Origin: CAVRXQ01 sp963849105 | Lineage (GTDB): Bacteria > Actinomycetota > Acidimicrobiia > Acidimicrobiales > Bog-793 | DNA: 64,000 nt | Direction of reading: 5' to 3' | Assembly (NCBI GenBank): GCA_963849105.1 | Contig: CAWKGD010000002.1 | Span: 1 to 64,000 of the forward strand | In this document: piece after piece, positions 24,095 to 33,299 of the stretch | How the letters are laid out: each line of letters opens with the position of its first letter | How positions within the stretch are numbered: position 1 is the stretch's first letter | Notes under the pieces: generated by a model | What the model was told of the DNA's origin: nothing | Database searches by the model: none | The model's input: the letters and a program-made list of their open reading frames with translations, nothing else | Program-made: the position numbers and the translations under genes

Positions 24095-27000
24095 ATGACG
24101 AGGTCGGACGCCGAGACCTCATTCGTCCACCTCCACCAGCACACCGAGTTCTCGATGCTCGATGGCGCGGCGCGCGTCGGAGACCTCGTCGAAGCGGCGG
24201 TCGCTGATCACCAACCGGCGCTCGCGATCACCGACCACGGGAACATGTACGGGGTCCTCGACTTCTACGCCGAGTGCAAGTCGAAGGGCATCACGCCGAT
24301 CATCGGCATCGAGGCGTACATGGCGGCGAACTCGCGCTTCGACCGCCCGCTACGGCGCGGTCGCCTCGATGACACGGGTGGCGAGGGCGAACGCGGCGAG
24401 AAGCTCTACTACCACCTGACCGTCCTTGCCGAGACGACGACCGGCTACCGCAATTTGATGAAGCTCGCCTCCGACGCCTACTTGGAGGGCTACTTCTATA
24501 AGGCGCGGGCGGACTGGGACCTGTTCGAGCGCTACCACGAGGGCCTGATCGCGACCAGCGGCTGCCTCGGCGGCGTCGTCGCGCAGGCGTTGCTGAACGG
24601 CGACGAGGCCGAAGCGAAATCGCTCGCCGGTCGGCTACAGGACATCTTCGGACACGACAACTTCTTCATCGAGTTGCAGGATCATGGGATCCCCGATCAG
24701 CGCAAGATCAATCCGCACCTGATCGAGATCGCGCGCGCCCTCGAGGCGCCGTTGGTCGCGACGAACGACGCGCACTACTGCCGCAGAGAAGACGCCGTCG
24801 CGCACGACGCGCTGTTGTGCGTGCAGACCGGAACGACGATCGACGACCCGAAGAGATTCAAGTTCGAGGGATCCGAGCACTACCTAAAGTCGGCCGCGGA
24901 GATGCGCGACCTGTTCCGCGACCACCCCGACGCATGTGACAACACGCTGTGGATCGCCGAGCGGGCGAATGTCGAGATCGAACTCGGCAAGCCGGTGCTG
25001 CCCGAGTTCCCGATCCCCCCCGAGTTCCAGGCGGCTTCGCCAGAGGACTCGGCGATGGCCTACCTCCGCCACCTCGCCGTCCAGGGCGCAAAGGAACGTT
25101 TCGGCGATCCCTTCCCGGGCGAGGTCGAAGAGCGCCTCGACTACGAACTCGGTGTCATCGAGAACATGGGTTTTGCCGCCTATTTCCTCGTCGTCTGGGA
25201 CCTGATCGCCTACGCGCGCTCCCAGGGCATCCGCGTCGGGCCCGGTCGGGGGTCTGCGGCCGGATGCCTTGTCGCCTACTGCCTGAGGATCGTCGACATC
25301 GACCCGATCCGTTACGGACTCGTTTTCGAGCGTTTCTTGAACCCGGGTCGCAAGCAGATGCCCGATATCGACATGGACTTCGACGAGCGCTACCGCTCCC
25401 AGATGATCAAGTACGCCGCCGAGCGATACGGCTACGACCACGTCGCGCAGATTGTCACGTTCTCGCGCATCAAGGCCCGGGCCGCGGTGCGCGACGCGGC
25501 GCGCGTCCTCGGATTGCCCTACATCGTCGGCGACCGCGTCGCGAAGGCGATGCCGCCGCTCGTGATGGGGCGGGATACACCGCTTGACGCGTGCTTCGTA
25601 AAGCAGAAGGACTTCGAGAGTTCGTACGCCTCGGCGGCTGGGCTGCGGGAGATGTACGAAGCGGACGCCGACGCGAAAACGGTGATCGACGTCGCCCGCG
25701 GACTCGAGGGATTGCGCCGCCAGGACGGCATCCACGCCGCCGCAGTCGTGATCACCAAAGAGCCGCTCACCGAGTACCTACCGATCCAGCGCAAGCCGGA
25801 GCCCGGGCAGGATCCTTCCGAGTCGCCGATCGTCACCCAGTACGAGATGCACGGCGTCGAGGCGCTCGGGCTGTTGAAGATGGATTTTCTCGGACTGCGC
25901 AACCTGTCGGTGATCGAGACGGCGCTCGACCTCATCGAACAGGCGACAGGTGAGCGTCCTGACATCGACAACGTGCCGCTCGATGACGACAAGACCTTCG
26001 AGATGCTGCGGCGCGGCGACACGATCGGTGTCTTCCAACTCGAGGGCGGCGCGATGCGAACGACGGTGCGCGCCCTCGCGCCGACGACCTTCGACCACGT
26101 CGCGGCGCTTGTCGCCCTCTATCGACCCGGTCCGATGGCACAGGGATGGCACCGGGACTACCCCGAACTGAAGAACGGCCGGATGCCGATCGTCTATCTC
26201 CACCCCGATATGGAAGAGGTGCTCGGCGACACCTACGGGCTGATGCTCTACCAGGAGTCGGTGATGCGCGTCGCGCAGCGCTTCGCCGGCTACTCGCTCG
26301 AGGCCTCCGACAACCTGCGCAAGGCCGTCGGAAAGAAAGACCGCGACCTGATCGAGGCCGAACGCGAAAAGTTCATCCAGGGTTGTGTCCAGAATGGATA
26401 TGGCGAGCAGCTCGGCAACACGCTTTTCGAGCAGATCAAGCCGTTCGCCGACTACGCGTTCAACAAGTCCCACGCCTACGGCTACGGACTCGTCGCCTAC
26501 CAAACCGCCTGGCTGAAGGCGAACTATCCGGTCGAGTACCTGGCCGCCTTGTTGTCCTCGGTGAAAGACGACAAGGACAAGACGGCCGTCTACTTGGCCG
26601 AGTGCCGCAATCTCGGCATCGACGTGCGTGTGCCCGACATCAACGAATCGTTGTCGAACTTCACGGCGAAGCGTTCCGAAGACCCGTCCTCTGGTCCCGG
26701 GACGATCATCTTCGGACTCTCCGCGGTCCGAAACGTCGGCGAGGGAGTTGTCGCGCAGATCGTCTCCGAGCGCGAGCGCAACGGTTCGTTCGCTGACTTC
26801 CACGACTTCTGCTGCCGGGTCGATCCGTTCGCGTTGAACAAGCGCTCGGTCGAATCGCTCATCAAGGCGGGCGCCTTCGACAGCGTCGGCCACCCGAGAA
26901 AAGGGCTCTGCCTCGTCTCAGAAGAGGTCATCGATCACGTCTTGGAGCGCCGCCGCGAAGAGGAGCTCGGCATTTCGACGCTCTTCTCGGTGCTTTCTGC

Positions 27001-27706
27001 GCCCGCCGCGGACGTGGCTTCTCCACTCGATGAGGCGCGACGGGAGGTGCCGGACCTCGAGTTCGACAAGACGGATCGACTGGCCTTCGAAAAGGAGATG
27101 CTCGGTCTCTACGTCTCGGATCACCCGTTGATGGGACTCGAGGGTGCGCTCCGCCAGAAAACCGAGATCTCGCTGCGCGAGCTGTTGGATCAGGCGTCGG
27201 CCCCCGACGCGGTCGCCGACCTCGGCGCGCCGCGTGTCGTTGGCGGCGTCGTGACGGCGCTCAACCGGCGACGGACGCGCCGCGGCGAGTTGATGGCGAC
27301 CTTCGTGCTCGAGGATTTGGAGTCGGCGATCGAGGTGTTCGTCTTCCCCTCGACGATGCGCGAATACGGCATGCGACTCGAGGACGACGCGATCGTCATC
27401 GTCCGCGGCCGCCTCGACCTTCGGGAGGACACGCCGAAGCTCGTCGCGATGGAGGTCACCCGCCCGGTGATCTCTCCGGCCGACGGCCCGGGCCGCATCG
27501 AGGTCGCCGTCCCCGTGTCCTCGATCACCGACTCGATCGTCCAGAAGCTGAAGGAGCTCGTCACCGAGCACCCCGGTTCGGTGCCGGTTCACATCCGGCT
27601 GGGGCCGAAGCTGATCCGGCTTCCTGCACAGTTCAACGTCGAACCCGGCGCCGGCCTCGTCGGCGCCCTGAAGGAACTCCTCGGTCAGAACGCGGTCAGC
27701 GCGTAG
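24095..27706 (+). CDS. dnaE: DNA polymerase III alpha subunit (replicative polymerase)
   Basis: 1203 residues, the normal DnaE1 length. Domain order: PHP (HLHQHTEFSMLDGAA at about residue 10, AITDHGNMYG), palm (VGPGRGSAAGCLVAYCL, then catalytic PDIDMDFDERYR), tail with YNKSHA-like FNKSHAYGYGLVAYQTAWLK, HhH and an OB-fold domain near 1060 (VVGGVVTALNRRRTRRGELMATFVLED). No intein. ATG 24095 with GGAGG eight bases before it is chosen over an ATG at 24065. A DnaA box lies just upstream. Neighbouring Bpa is on the same strand. Confidence 0.97.
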   Translation: MTRSDAETSFVHLHQHTEFSMLDGAARVGDLVEAAVADHQPALAITDHGNMYGVLDFYAECKSKGITPIIGIEAYMAANSRFDRPLRRGRLDDTGGEGERGEKLYYHLTVLAETTTGYRNLMKLASDAYLEGYFYKARADWDLFERYHEGLIATSGCLGGVVAQALLNGDEAEAKSLAGRLQDIFGHDNFFIELQDHGIPDQRKINPHLIEIARALEAPLVATNDAHYCRREDAVAHDALLCVQTGTTIDDPKRFKFEGSEHYLKSAAEMRDLFRDHPDACDNTLWIAERANVEIELGKPVLPEFPIPPEFQAASPEDSAMAYLRHLAVQGAKERFGDPFPGEVEERLDYELGVIENMGFAAYFLVVWDLIAYARSQGIRVGPGRGSAAGCLVAYCLRIVDIDPIRYGLVFERFLNPGRKQMPDIDMDFDERYRSQMIKYAAERYGYDHVAQIVTFSRIKARAAVRDAARVLGLPYIVGDRVAKAMPPLVMGRDTPLDACFVKQKDFESSYASAAGLREMYEADADAKTVIDVARGLEGLRRQDGIHAAAVVITKEPLTEYLPIQRKPEPGQDPSESPIVTQYEMHGVEALGLLKMDFLGLRNLSVIETALDLIEQATGERPDIDNVPLDDDKTFEMLRRGDTIGVFQLEGGAMRTTVRALAPTTFDHVAALVALYRPGPMAQGWHRDYPELKNGRMPIVYLHPDMEEVLGDTYGLMLYQESVMRVAQRFAGYSLEASDNLRKAVGKKDRDLIEAEREKFIQGCVQNGYGEQLGNTLFEQIKPFADYAFNKSHAYGYGLVAYQTAWLKANYPVEYLAALLSSVKDDKDKTAVYLAECRNLGIDVRVPDINESLSNFTAKRSEDPSSGPGTIIFGLSAVRNVGEGVVAQIVSERERNGSFADFHDFCCRVDPFALNKRSVESLIKAGAFDSVGHPRKGLCLVSEEVIDHVLERRREEELGISTLFSVLSAPAADVASPLDEARREVPDLEFDKTDRLAFEKEMLGLYVSDHPLMGLEGALRQKTEISLRELLDQASAPDAVADLGAPRVVGGVVTALNRRRTRRGELMATFVLEDLESAIEVFVFPSTMREYGMRLEDDAIVIVRGRLDLREDTPKLVAMEVTRPVISPADGPGRIEVAVPVSSITDSIVQKLKELVTEHPGSVPVHIRLGPKLIRLPAQFNVEPGAGLVGALKELLGQNAVSA

Positions 27707-27773
27707 TCGCGTCCATTTGACCTGCCCGTGAGCGAGGGCGCGCTGGCGCCTCGTAGAATGGCAATCGTCCACA

Positions 27774-27789
27774 CCGCCCGTTCGGGCGG
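27774..27789 (+). terminator. Hairpin CCGCCCG-TT-CGGGCGG after dnaE
   Basis: Perfect 7-bp GC stem with a two-base loop at 27774-27789, 68 bases after the dnaE stop and 74 before the next start. It could end the dnaE transcript or structure the leader of the following gene, whose possible -10 TAGAAT is at 27754-27759. No T-tract. Confidence 0.35.
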
Positions 27790-27862
27790 TTCCGCCTGCC
27801 CGTACAAGGACGGTGGCCCAAATTGTGGGTCGCCGCACTCGAGCTGTGAGGGGTTGTCGAGA

Positions 27863-28534
27863 GTGATCGACGTCGTTACGAAAGATTGCACGGCGCTCAG
27901 CGATGCCGAAATCGCCGAGCTCGCAGACCTGTGCGCCGAGAACGACAACGGATATGAGATCGGGTTCCTCTCGAAGGTCCGTGAGGAGTGGGTGCTCGTC
28001 TCCCAGGCCCGCGAGAACAACAAGCTGCGTGGCTTCGCCTTCTCCACCCTCGAGAGGATCGGCGGCACGCCGAGCCTGCTCGTCGGTGTCGGGGCGTTCA
28101 CCCGGATGAACGCCTCCGACCAGGCGCTGCGTGCCGTGATGCGCGACCTGTTCCGCCGGGCGGTCCTCGCCTTCCCCGACGAGGACGTCCTCGTCGGCAC
28201 GCGGATGATCGATCCTTCGTGCTTCCGTGGCTACGGCGGGCTGTCCGACGTCGTGCCCCGCCCGGGACACAAGCCCTCCGGCGAGGAGCGGGCGTGGGGT
28301 CGCCGTCTCGCCAAGCGCTTCGGCGTCGACGGGCGCTTGGACGATCGGATCTTCGTCGTGAAGGGTGACGGCAACGCGACCGGGATGCTCGACTACTCGC
28401 CGCGCAAAAAGCCGTCGATCGCCAACAAGCTCGACGAGCTGTTCAAGCCGGTGACGGCCTCACGTCGCGACACTCTCGTCGCGTTCGGCTGGGCCATGGC
28501 CGAGGACCTCGCCGCCGGTTCCCTCCCCAAGTAG
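27863..28534 (+). CDS. Conserved actinobacterial hypothetical protein
   Basis: 223 residues, starting MIDVVTKDCTALSDAEIAEL. The pattern VLVSQARENNKLRGFAFSTLERIGGTPSLLVG resembles the core of a GNAT-like fold, and the C-terminal RPGHKPSGEERAWGRRLAKRFGVD and VAFGWAMAEDLA are motifs I associate with a conserved family of Acidimicrobiia of unknown function. GTG 27863 with GAGGGG nine bases upstream is chosen; the upstream open stretch is Cys-rich but not protein-like. Its end overlaps the convergent hypothetical gene by 75 bases. Function not assigned. Confidence 0.75.
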   Translation: MIDVVTKDCTALSDAEIAELADLCAENDNGYEIGFLSKVREEWVLVSQARENNKLRGFAFSTLERIGGTPSLLVGVGAFTRMNASDQALRAVMRDLFRRAVLAFPDEDVLVGTRMIDPSCFRGYGGLSDVVPRPGHKPSGEERAWGRRLAKRFGVDGRLDDRIFVVKGDGNATGMLDYSPRKKPSIANKLDELFKPVTASRRDTLVAFGWAMAEDLAAGSLPK

Positions 28535-29293
28535 CGCTCGAACCTGCATCTGGCTGCGGCCGGGGATCCGGCGCGGCAGCATCGCAACGACGACTTTCGG
28601 GGCGTGTCCCTCGCGTACGCGCCCCAGCACGCAGACGAGGTAGCTCGGCCGGAAACCCAGTGTCTCGACGAGCGCGCCCTTCGTGAGCGGCCCAGGGGAG
28701 CCGTCGAGGGCGCGCGCCGCGAGGGGATCGATGATCGGGATCTCCTGGGTGATCCCCGACCACGAGACCGACGCGACGACCGTCCCGTCGAGGCGGGCCC
28801 GCAGCGCGAGCTGGCGCGGCGAGGTTTCCACGATCGCGACCGACTGCTGTGACCCGTCGAGGTCGGTGTAGGCGATGGACGGTCCCCGGCTGACGAGCAG
28901 CGTCGCCCCTCGGCGCTGCGGCGCGGCGAGTTCGCGAAGCAGCCTCCGCACCGGGCGGAGGCGCGGGCGTCCGACGTAGGTCGGCATCTCGGCGATCCCG
29001 ATCGCCTCGGGGCGCGCCGGGTCGATCGTCTCGTCGTCGCTACCGAGTGGGACCGTGACGACATCGAAGCGCGTCACGTGCCGGTCGCCGTCGGCACTCT
29101 GGACGCGGAGGAACCTCGAAGCCTCGCCAGGACGGGAGCGAAGCACCGCGCCGGTCGTGCAGTCGACGCCGACCCATTCGCTCAATCCCGCGAACAGAAC
29201 GAGGCACGTGAGCCCGGAACCCGCGACGGCGCGCGGCCTCACGCCCGGGTGGATCCTTCGCGGCAGGCGGACGTGCGCCCGCGGCTCTTTCAT
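28460..29293 (-). CDS. Hypothetical protein, last gene of the menE-yyaL transcript
   Basis: 277 residues, not recognised. A basic N-terminus with a hydrophobic segment (AVAGSGLTCLVLFAGL, about residues 17-32) may be a membrane anchor or signal. The following domain is beta-rich: VLRSRPGEASRFLRVQS, a region with an EMPTYVGRPRL motif, then VAIVETSPRQLALRARLDGTVVASVSW and a final domain LGFRPSYLVCVLGRVREGHAPKVVVAML. ATG 29293 overlaps the stop of the YyaL gene (ATGA), so translation is coupled. Its 3' end overlaps the neighbouring gene on the other strand by 75 bases, which leaves the exact C-terminus slightly doubtful. The much longer open frame upstream is a shadow of yyaL. Confidence 0.6.
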   Translation of the reverse strand: MKEPRAHVRLPRRIHPGVRPRAVAGSGLTCLVLFAGLSEWVGVDCTTGAVLRSRPGEASRFLRVQSADGDRHVTRFDVVTVPLGSDDETIDPARPEAIGIAEMPTYVGRPRLRPVRRLLRELAAPQRRGATLLVSRGPSIAYTDLDGSQQSVAIVETSPRQLALRARLDGTVVASVSWSGITQEIPIIDPLAARALDGSPGPLTKGALVETLGFRPSYLVCVLGRVREGHAPKVVVAMLPRRIPGRSQMQVRALLGEGTGGEVLGHGPAERDESVAT

Positions 29294-31290
29294 CTGGCGC
29301 TGTCGATCGCGTCGCGCGCCGCGGAGGCGATTGACTCTGGGACGAGTGAAGCGTCGTCCACCGGAGCGAGGCAAGCGCCCATCCGACAGACGTAGACGCC
29401 TTGTTTTTCTTTGTCGCTTGCCAACGGGCTCTTCGCCGAGGAGCCGAGGATGACGACCCGTTCTGGCGCGTACGGCTGCGCCGCGGCGCGGGCGAGTTGT
29501 CGGTCGTCGCCGACGACGACGACTTCGACGGCGCCGATTTCGACGAACAAGGCCGCCTCGACGAGCTGGGGAAAGGCGATCGGTGACTGCTTGAGCGCGA
29601 CCCCTGCCGCGTCGATCGTCGTTCGGGCGCGTTCGGTGAACGTCTCGTCCCCGGTGATCGCGCCGAGTCGGGCGAGCGCAGAGGCGGCGATCGAGCCAGC
29701 CGCGGGGGTCACGCCGTCGTGCAGCTCGCGTGGCCGCACCACGAGCGGCGTCGCGTCCGAACCCGTCTGGTACCAGCCGCCGTCCTCGGCGGAGAAGAGC
29801 GCGATGAGGTCGCGCGCGACCGCCATCGCCGCGGCGAAGTCTCCTGCGTCGCCGCTCAACTCGCCGAGGCGGGTGTAGGCGTCGACGAGCCACGCATAGT
29901 CGTTGGCGACGGCGAGCTGTTCGGCGCGCCCATGCGCGAAGCTGCGCAGCCACCGCCCGTCGGGGCGCCGGAGTTGATCGCGCAGGAACGTCGCGATCGC
30001 CCTTGCAGCGTCGAGAAGGTGTGCGTCGCCCGTCGCCCCGGACGCTTCGGCGAGAACGGACACTGCCATCGCGTTCCACTCCGTGATCACCTGGTCGTCG
30101 ATTGACGGGCGGGGCCGCTTTGCGCGTGTCGCAAAGAGCTTCTGTCGTGCGTCGTCGATCGACTCTGGCCGGATCCACTGGCCGCGCACCGGTCGGTGCA
30201 GAACGTTGCGGCCCTCGAAGTTCCCCGCTTCGCTGACGCCGTACCACGCGGCCGCTTGCGGCGCCGCGTCCGCCAGGATCGCGTCAAATTCGCCGCGGCT
30301 CCAGACATAGAAGCGACCCTCTCCTCCCTCCGAGTCGGCGTCTTCGGCGGCATAGATTCCGCCGCCCGGCGCCGCGAGGTCTCTCAACACGTAGCTCAGC
30401 GTCTCGTCGACGATCTGGCGGTAACGCTCCTCCCCGGTGATCTGCCAGGCGTGGAGGTAGAGGCGGGCGAGGGCGGCCTGGTCATAGAGCATTTTTTCGA
30501 AATGCGGCACCTGCCATGCGCGATCGACCGAGTAGCGGCAGAAGCCGCCGCCGAGATGGTCGTAGATGCCACCCGAGGCCATCGCGTCGAGCGCGGCGAG
30601 CGCCATCTCGCTCACGCGGGGGTGACCGAGACGGCCGGCGTGGAGGGCGAGTTCGAGGATCGGTGCTTGCGGGAACTTTGGTGCGCGTCCGACGCCCGGG
30701 TGCTCGTCGTCGAAGAGCTCGGCGAAGCGTGCGACGGCGATGTCGGCTAGGCCGAGGGCGCGCGGCGGTGATGCCGACGGCTCGGTCGCGTGCAACCGGC
30801 TGGCGACCGCGCTCGTGAGCGCCAGCGCGTCGGCGTCGATCTCGATGCGCCGGTTCGCCCAGGCGCCGGCGATCGTGTCGAGCACGTCCAGAAACCCGGG
30901 AGAGCCGTGGCGGGCGGTCTTCGGGAAGTACGTGCCGCCGTAAAAGGGTCGGCCCTCTGGGGTCGCGAACACCGAGAGCGGCCATCCGCCGTGTCCGGAG
31001 ATCGCCTGCACCGCCTCGAGGTAGATCGCGTCGAGATCGGGCCTTTCTTCGCGGTCGACCTTGATCGGGACGAAGGCCTCGTTCAGCCGCTTCGCGACCT
31101 CGTTGTCCTCGAAGCTTTCGTGCGCCATCACATGGCACCAGTGGCACGACGCGTAGCCGATCGAGATGAAAAGGGGCCGGTCGAGTTGGCGGGCGCGTTC
31201 GAGGGCCTCGTCGCCGAACGGTCGCCAGTCGACGGGGTTCTCGGCGTGCTGACGCAGATAGGGGCTTGCCTCATCTTTGAGGGAGTTCAT
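29290..31290 (-). CDS. YyaL/DUF255 thioredoxin-domain protein
   Basis: 666 residues. The N-terminal thioredoxin-like domain contains NPVDWRPFGDEAL and the redox motif SCHWCHVMAHESF (family signature of YyaL/spermatogenesis-associated protein 20). It is followed by an (alpha/alpha)6 toroid of N-acylglucosamine-epimerase/cellobiose-epimerase type (GGFCRYSVDRAWQVPHFEKMLYDQA). The biochemical role is unknown in any bacterium I know of. ATG 31290 overlaps the menE stop (ATGA); its own stop overlaps the next hypothetical gene, making a three-gene coupled unit. Confidence 0.92.
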   Translation of the reverse strand: MNSLKDEASPYLRQHAENPVDWRPFGDEALERARQLDRPLFISIGYASCHWCHVMAHESFEDNEVAKRLNEAFVPIKVDREERPDLDAIYLEAVQAISGHGGWPLSVFATPEGRPFYGGTYFPKTARHGSPGFLDVLDTIAGAWANRRIEIDADALALTSAVASRLHATEPSASPPRALGLADIAVARFAELFDDEHPGVGRAPKFPQAPILELALHAGRLGHPRVSEMALAALDAMASGGIYDHLGGGFCRYSVDRAWQVPHFEKMLYDQAALARLYLHAWQITGEERYRQIVDETLSYVLRDLAAPGGGIYAAEDADSEGGEGRFYVWSRGEFDAILADAAPQAAAWYGVSEAGNFEGRNVLHRPVRGQWIRPESIDDARQKLFATRAKRPRPSIDDQVITEWNAMAVSVLAEASGATGDAHLLDAARAIATFLRDQLRRPDGRWLRSFAHGRAEQLAVANDYAWLVDAYTRLGELSGDAGDFAAAMAVARDLIALFSAEDGGWYQTGSDATPLVVRPRELHDGVTPAAGSIAASALARLGAITGDETFTERARTTIDAAGVALKQSPIAFPQLVEAALFVEIGAVEVVVVGDDRQLARAAAQPYAPERVVILGSSAKSPLASDKEKQGVYVCRMGACLAPVDDASLVPESIASAARDAIDSAR

Positions 31291-32426
31291 CGGCGTTGCT
31301 TGGCGAGGAGTTCGCGCACGGCGTCCCGCCGGACCTTTCCGATCGCGGTGCGCGGCAGGGTGTCGACGACGACGACCTGGCGCGGTGCCGAGATCGGGCC
31401 GAGCGTTTCGGCGACGTGCGCGCGCAGTTCGTCGAGAACAGGGGCGCGGTCACCGTGTGCCTCGATGACCGCGACGACACGCTCTTGCCACTCCGGATCG
31501 GCGACACCCACGACCGCGGCGTCGCGTACGTTCTGGTGCTCGCGCAGCCTTTCTTCGACCGGCGTCGGCCAGACCATTTCGCCGCCGGTTCGGATCACCT
31601 CAGCGATCCGGCCGAACACCTCGAGGCTGCCGTCCTCGCGCAGTCGCCCCGCGTCACCGGTCTTGAACCATCCGGCGCGCTTTGGGTCCGTTCCGTCGCG
31701 ATAACAACGGAAGAGCATCGGGGCGCTGATCGCGATCTCACCGTCGTCTTCGAGCCGGAGCGAGACGTGATCGAGAGGCCATCCGTCGTAGACGACACCG
31801 CTTCCGGTCTCGGTCATGCCGTAGGTCGCGACGGCGTTTTCTGGCCTGTCCTTCGGGATCGCTCCGCCGCCGAGAAGGATCGTGCGAAAACGCGCCGCGT
31901 CCGCTTCGAGACGACGACACGTCGTCGGCACGAGCGAGACCAGGGTCGCGCCGCCTCGTGCGGCATCGGCGACGCGGTCGGCATCGAAGGATTCGTGGAT
32001 TTCGAGCGGCGTCTTCGACGCGAGCGCACGAGTGATCACCGAGAGCCCACCGACGTGCGCGACTGGCAGGCAGCACAGCCAGCGGTCGAGATTTGGATCG
32101 ACCCCAAGGCGTGCATTCGACGCCTCCGAAGACGCCGCGACCGCGTCGTGGGTGAGCACGACGCCCCGCGGCTCGCCGGATGTCCCTGAGGTCGCGATCA
32201 CGAAAGCATCGTCTTCCTCGACAGGAATCCCGTCGTCAAGCGGCGTCTCGTTTCCCGCATCGGTCACGACCGCGGCGGGACGCAGGGTCTCGACGAGTCG
32301 GGTCCTTGCGCTCTCGGGCAGGCGTTGATCGATCGGAAAGACCGCGTCTCCGGCGTTGTGGACCCGGGTCATCGCCTCGAGGAAGGGCGCGCCGCCGGGG
32401 AGATCAAGCGCGACCAGGCGGTTCAC
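31287..32426 (-). CDS. menE: o-Succinylbenzoate-CoA ligase-type AMP-dependent synthetase
   Basis: 379 residues, shorter than most acyl-CoA synthetases, as is common for actinobacterial MenE. Adenylation motifs: IATSGTSGEPRGVVLTH (P-loop), YGMTETGSGVVYDG, WFKTGDAGRLREDG and the C-terminal catalytic Lys in RTAIGKVRRDAVREL. MenE activates o-succinylbenzoate with CoA in menaquinone synthesis. Identity rests on being divergent from menB by 21 bases within a men cluster. GTG 32426. The stop overlaps the YyaL start. Confidence 0.85.
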   Translation of the reverse strand: MNRLVALDLPGGAPFLEAMTRVHNAGDAVFPIDQRLPESARTRLVETLRPAAVVTDAGNETPLDDGIPVEEDDAFVIATSGTSGEPRGVVLTHDAVAASSEASNARLGVDPNLDRWLCCLPVAHVGGLSVITRALASKTPLEIHESFDADRVADAARGGATLVSLVPTTCRRLEADAARFRTILLGGGAIPKDRPENAVATYGMTETGSGVVYDGWPLDHVSLRLEDDGEIAISAPMLFRCYRDGTDPKRAGWFKTGDAGRLREDGSLEVFGRIAEVIRTGGEMVWPTPVEERLREHQNVRDAAVVGVADPEWQERVVAVIEAHGDRAPVLDELRAHVAETLGPISAPRQVVVVDTLPRTAIGKVRRDAVRELLAKQRR

Positions 32427-32447
32427 TGCCGATAGCCTAACTGGGCG

Positions 32448-33299
32448 ATGAGTGCCTCTGACCTGGACCTTCCGGTGTGGAAACGCGAAGGCGACTACCG
32501 CGACATCATCTACGAACACGCCGAGGGGATCGCGAAGGTCACGATCAACCGGCCCGAAGTGCGCAACGCCTTCCGCCCGCAGACGATCTTCGAGCTTTCC
32601 CAGGCCTTTGACGTCGCGAGGGACGATCCCGAAATCGGCGTCGTCGTGCTGACGGGTCAAGGCAGCGAGGCGTTCTGTTCCGGCGGCGACCAGAGGATCC
32701 GCGCTGACGACGGCTATCTCGGCGACGACGAGATCGCGCGACTAGGCATCGGGCGACTGAACGTGCTCGATCTGCAGATCCAGATCCGGCGGCTGCCGAA
32801 GCCGGTCGTCGCGATGGTCGCCGGATACGCGATCGGCGGCGGCCACGTCCTGCATCTCGTCTGTGACCTCACGGTCGCCGCTGACAACGCGCGCTTCGGC
32901 CAGAACGGGCCGCGGGTCGGCAGCTTCGACGGCGGGTTCGGAGCGGGTCTGCTCGCGCGCACGATCGGCACGAAGCGAGCGAAGGAGATCTGGTTCCTCT
33001 GCCGCCGCTACGACGCGCGGCGCGCGTACGAGATGGGACTGGTGAACATCGTCGTACCACTCGATCGACTCGAGATCGAGACGGTGAACTGGTGCCGCGA
33101 GATGTTGCGTCTCTCGCCGACCGCGCTCAGATTGCTGAAGGCGGGGTTCAACGCGGCGGACGATGGGCTCGCCGGCATCCAGCAACTCGCCGGTGACGCG
33201 ACGATGCTCTTCTACATGACCGAAGAGGCCCAGGAGGGCCGCGACGCGTTTGTCGAGAAACGAGACCCGGACTTCAGTCGGTTTCCCCGGCGTCCGTGA
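32448..33299 (+). CDS. menB: 1,4-Dihydroxy-2-naphthoyl-CoA synthase
   Basis: 283 residues, crotonase fold. The MenB-specific segments are present: GEAFCSGGDQRIRADDGY (oxyanion loop), VAMVAGYAIGGGHVLHLVCDLT, FGQNGPRVGSFDGGFGAGLLAR and the C-terminal EGRDAFVEKRDPDFSRFPRRP. It closes the second ring of the naphthoquinone from OSB-CoA. ATG 32448; stop overlaps menA start as GTGA, so translation is coupled. Confidence 0.96.
   Translation: MSASDLDLPVWKREGDYRDIIYEHAEGIAKVTINRPEVRNAFRPQTIFELSQAFDVARDDPEIGVVVLTGQGSEAFCSGGDQRIRADDGYLGDDEIARLGIGRLNVLDLQIQIRRLPKPVVAMVAGYAIGGGHVLHLVCDLTVAADNARFGQNGPRVGSFDGGFGAGLLARTIGTKRAKEIWFLCRRYDARRAYEMGLVNIVVPLDRLEIETVNWCREMLRLSPTALRLLKAGFNAADDGLAGIQQLAGDATMLFYMTEEAQEGRDAFVEKRDPDFSRFPRRP

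Noticed and set aside
25778..26893. 371-codon minus-strand frame within dnaE
   Set aside because: Shadow of dnaE.
26918..28270. 450-codon minus-strand frame across the dnaE end
   Set aside because: Composition is that of a complementary-strand shadow; conflicts with dnaE and the following gene.
29294..30247. Upstream half of a long minus-strand frame leading into the hypothetical protein at 28460-29293
   Set aside because: Arg-rich shadow of yyaL; ATG 29293 with ATGA overlap is the better start.
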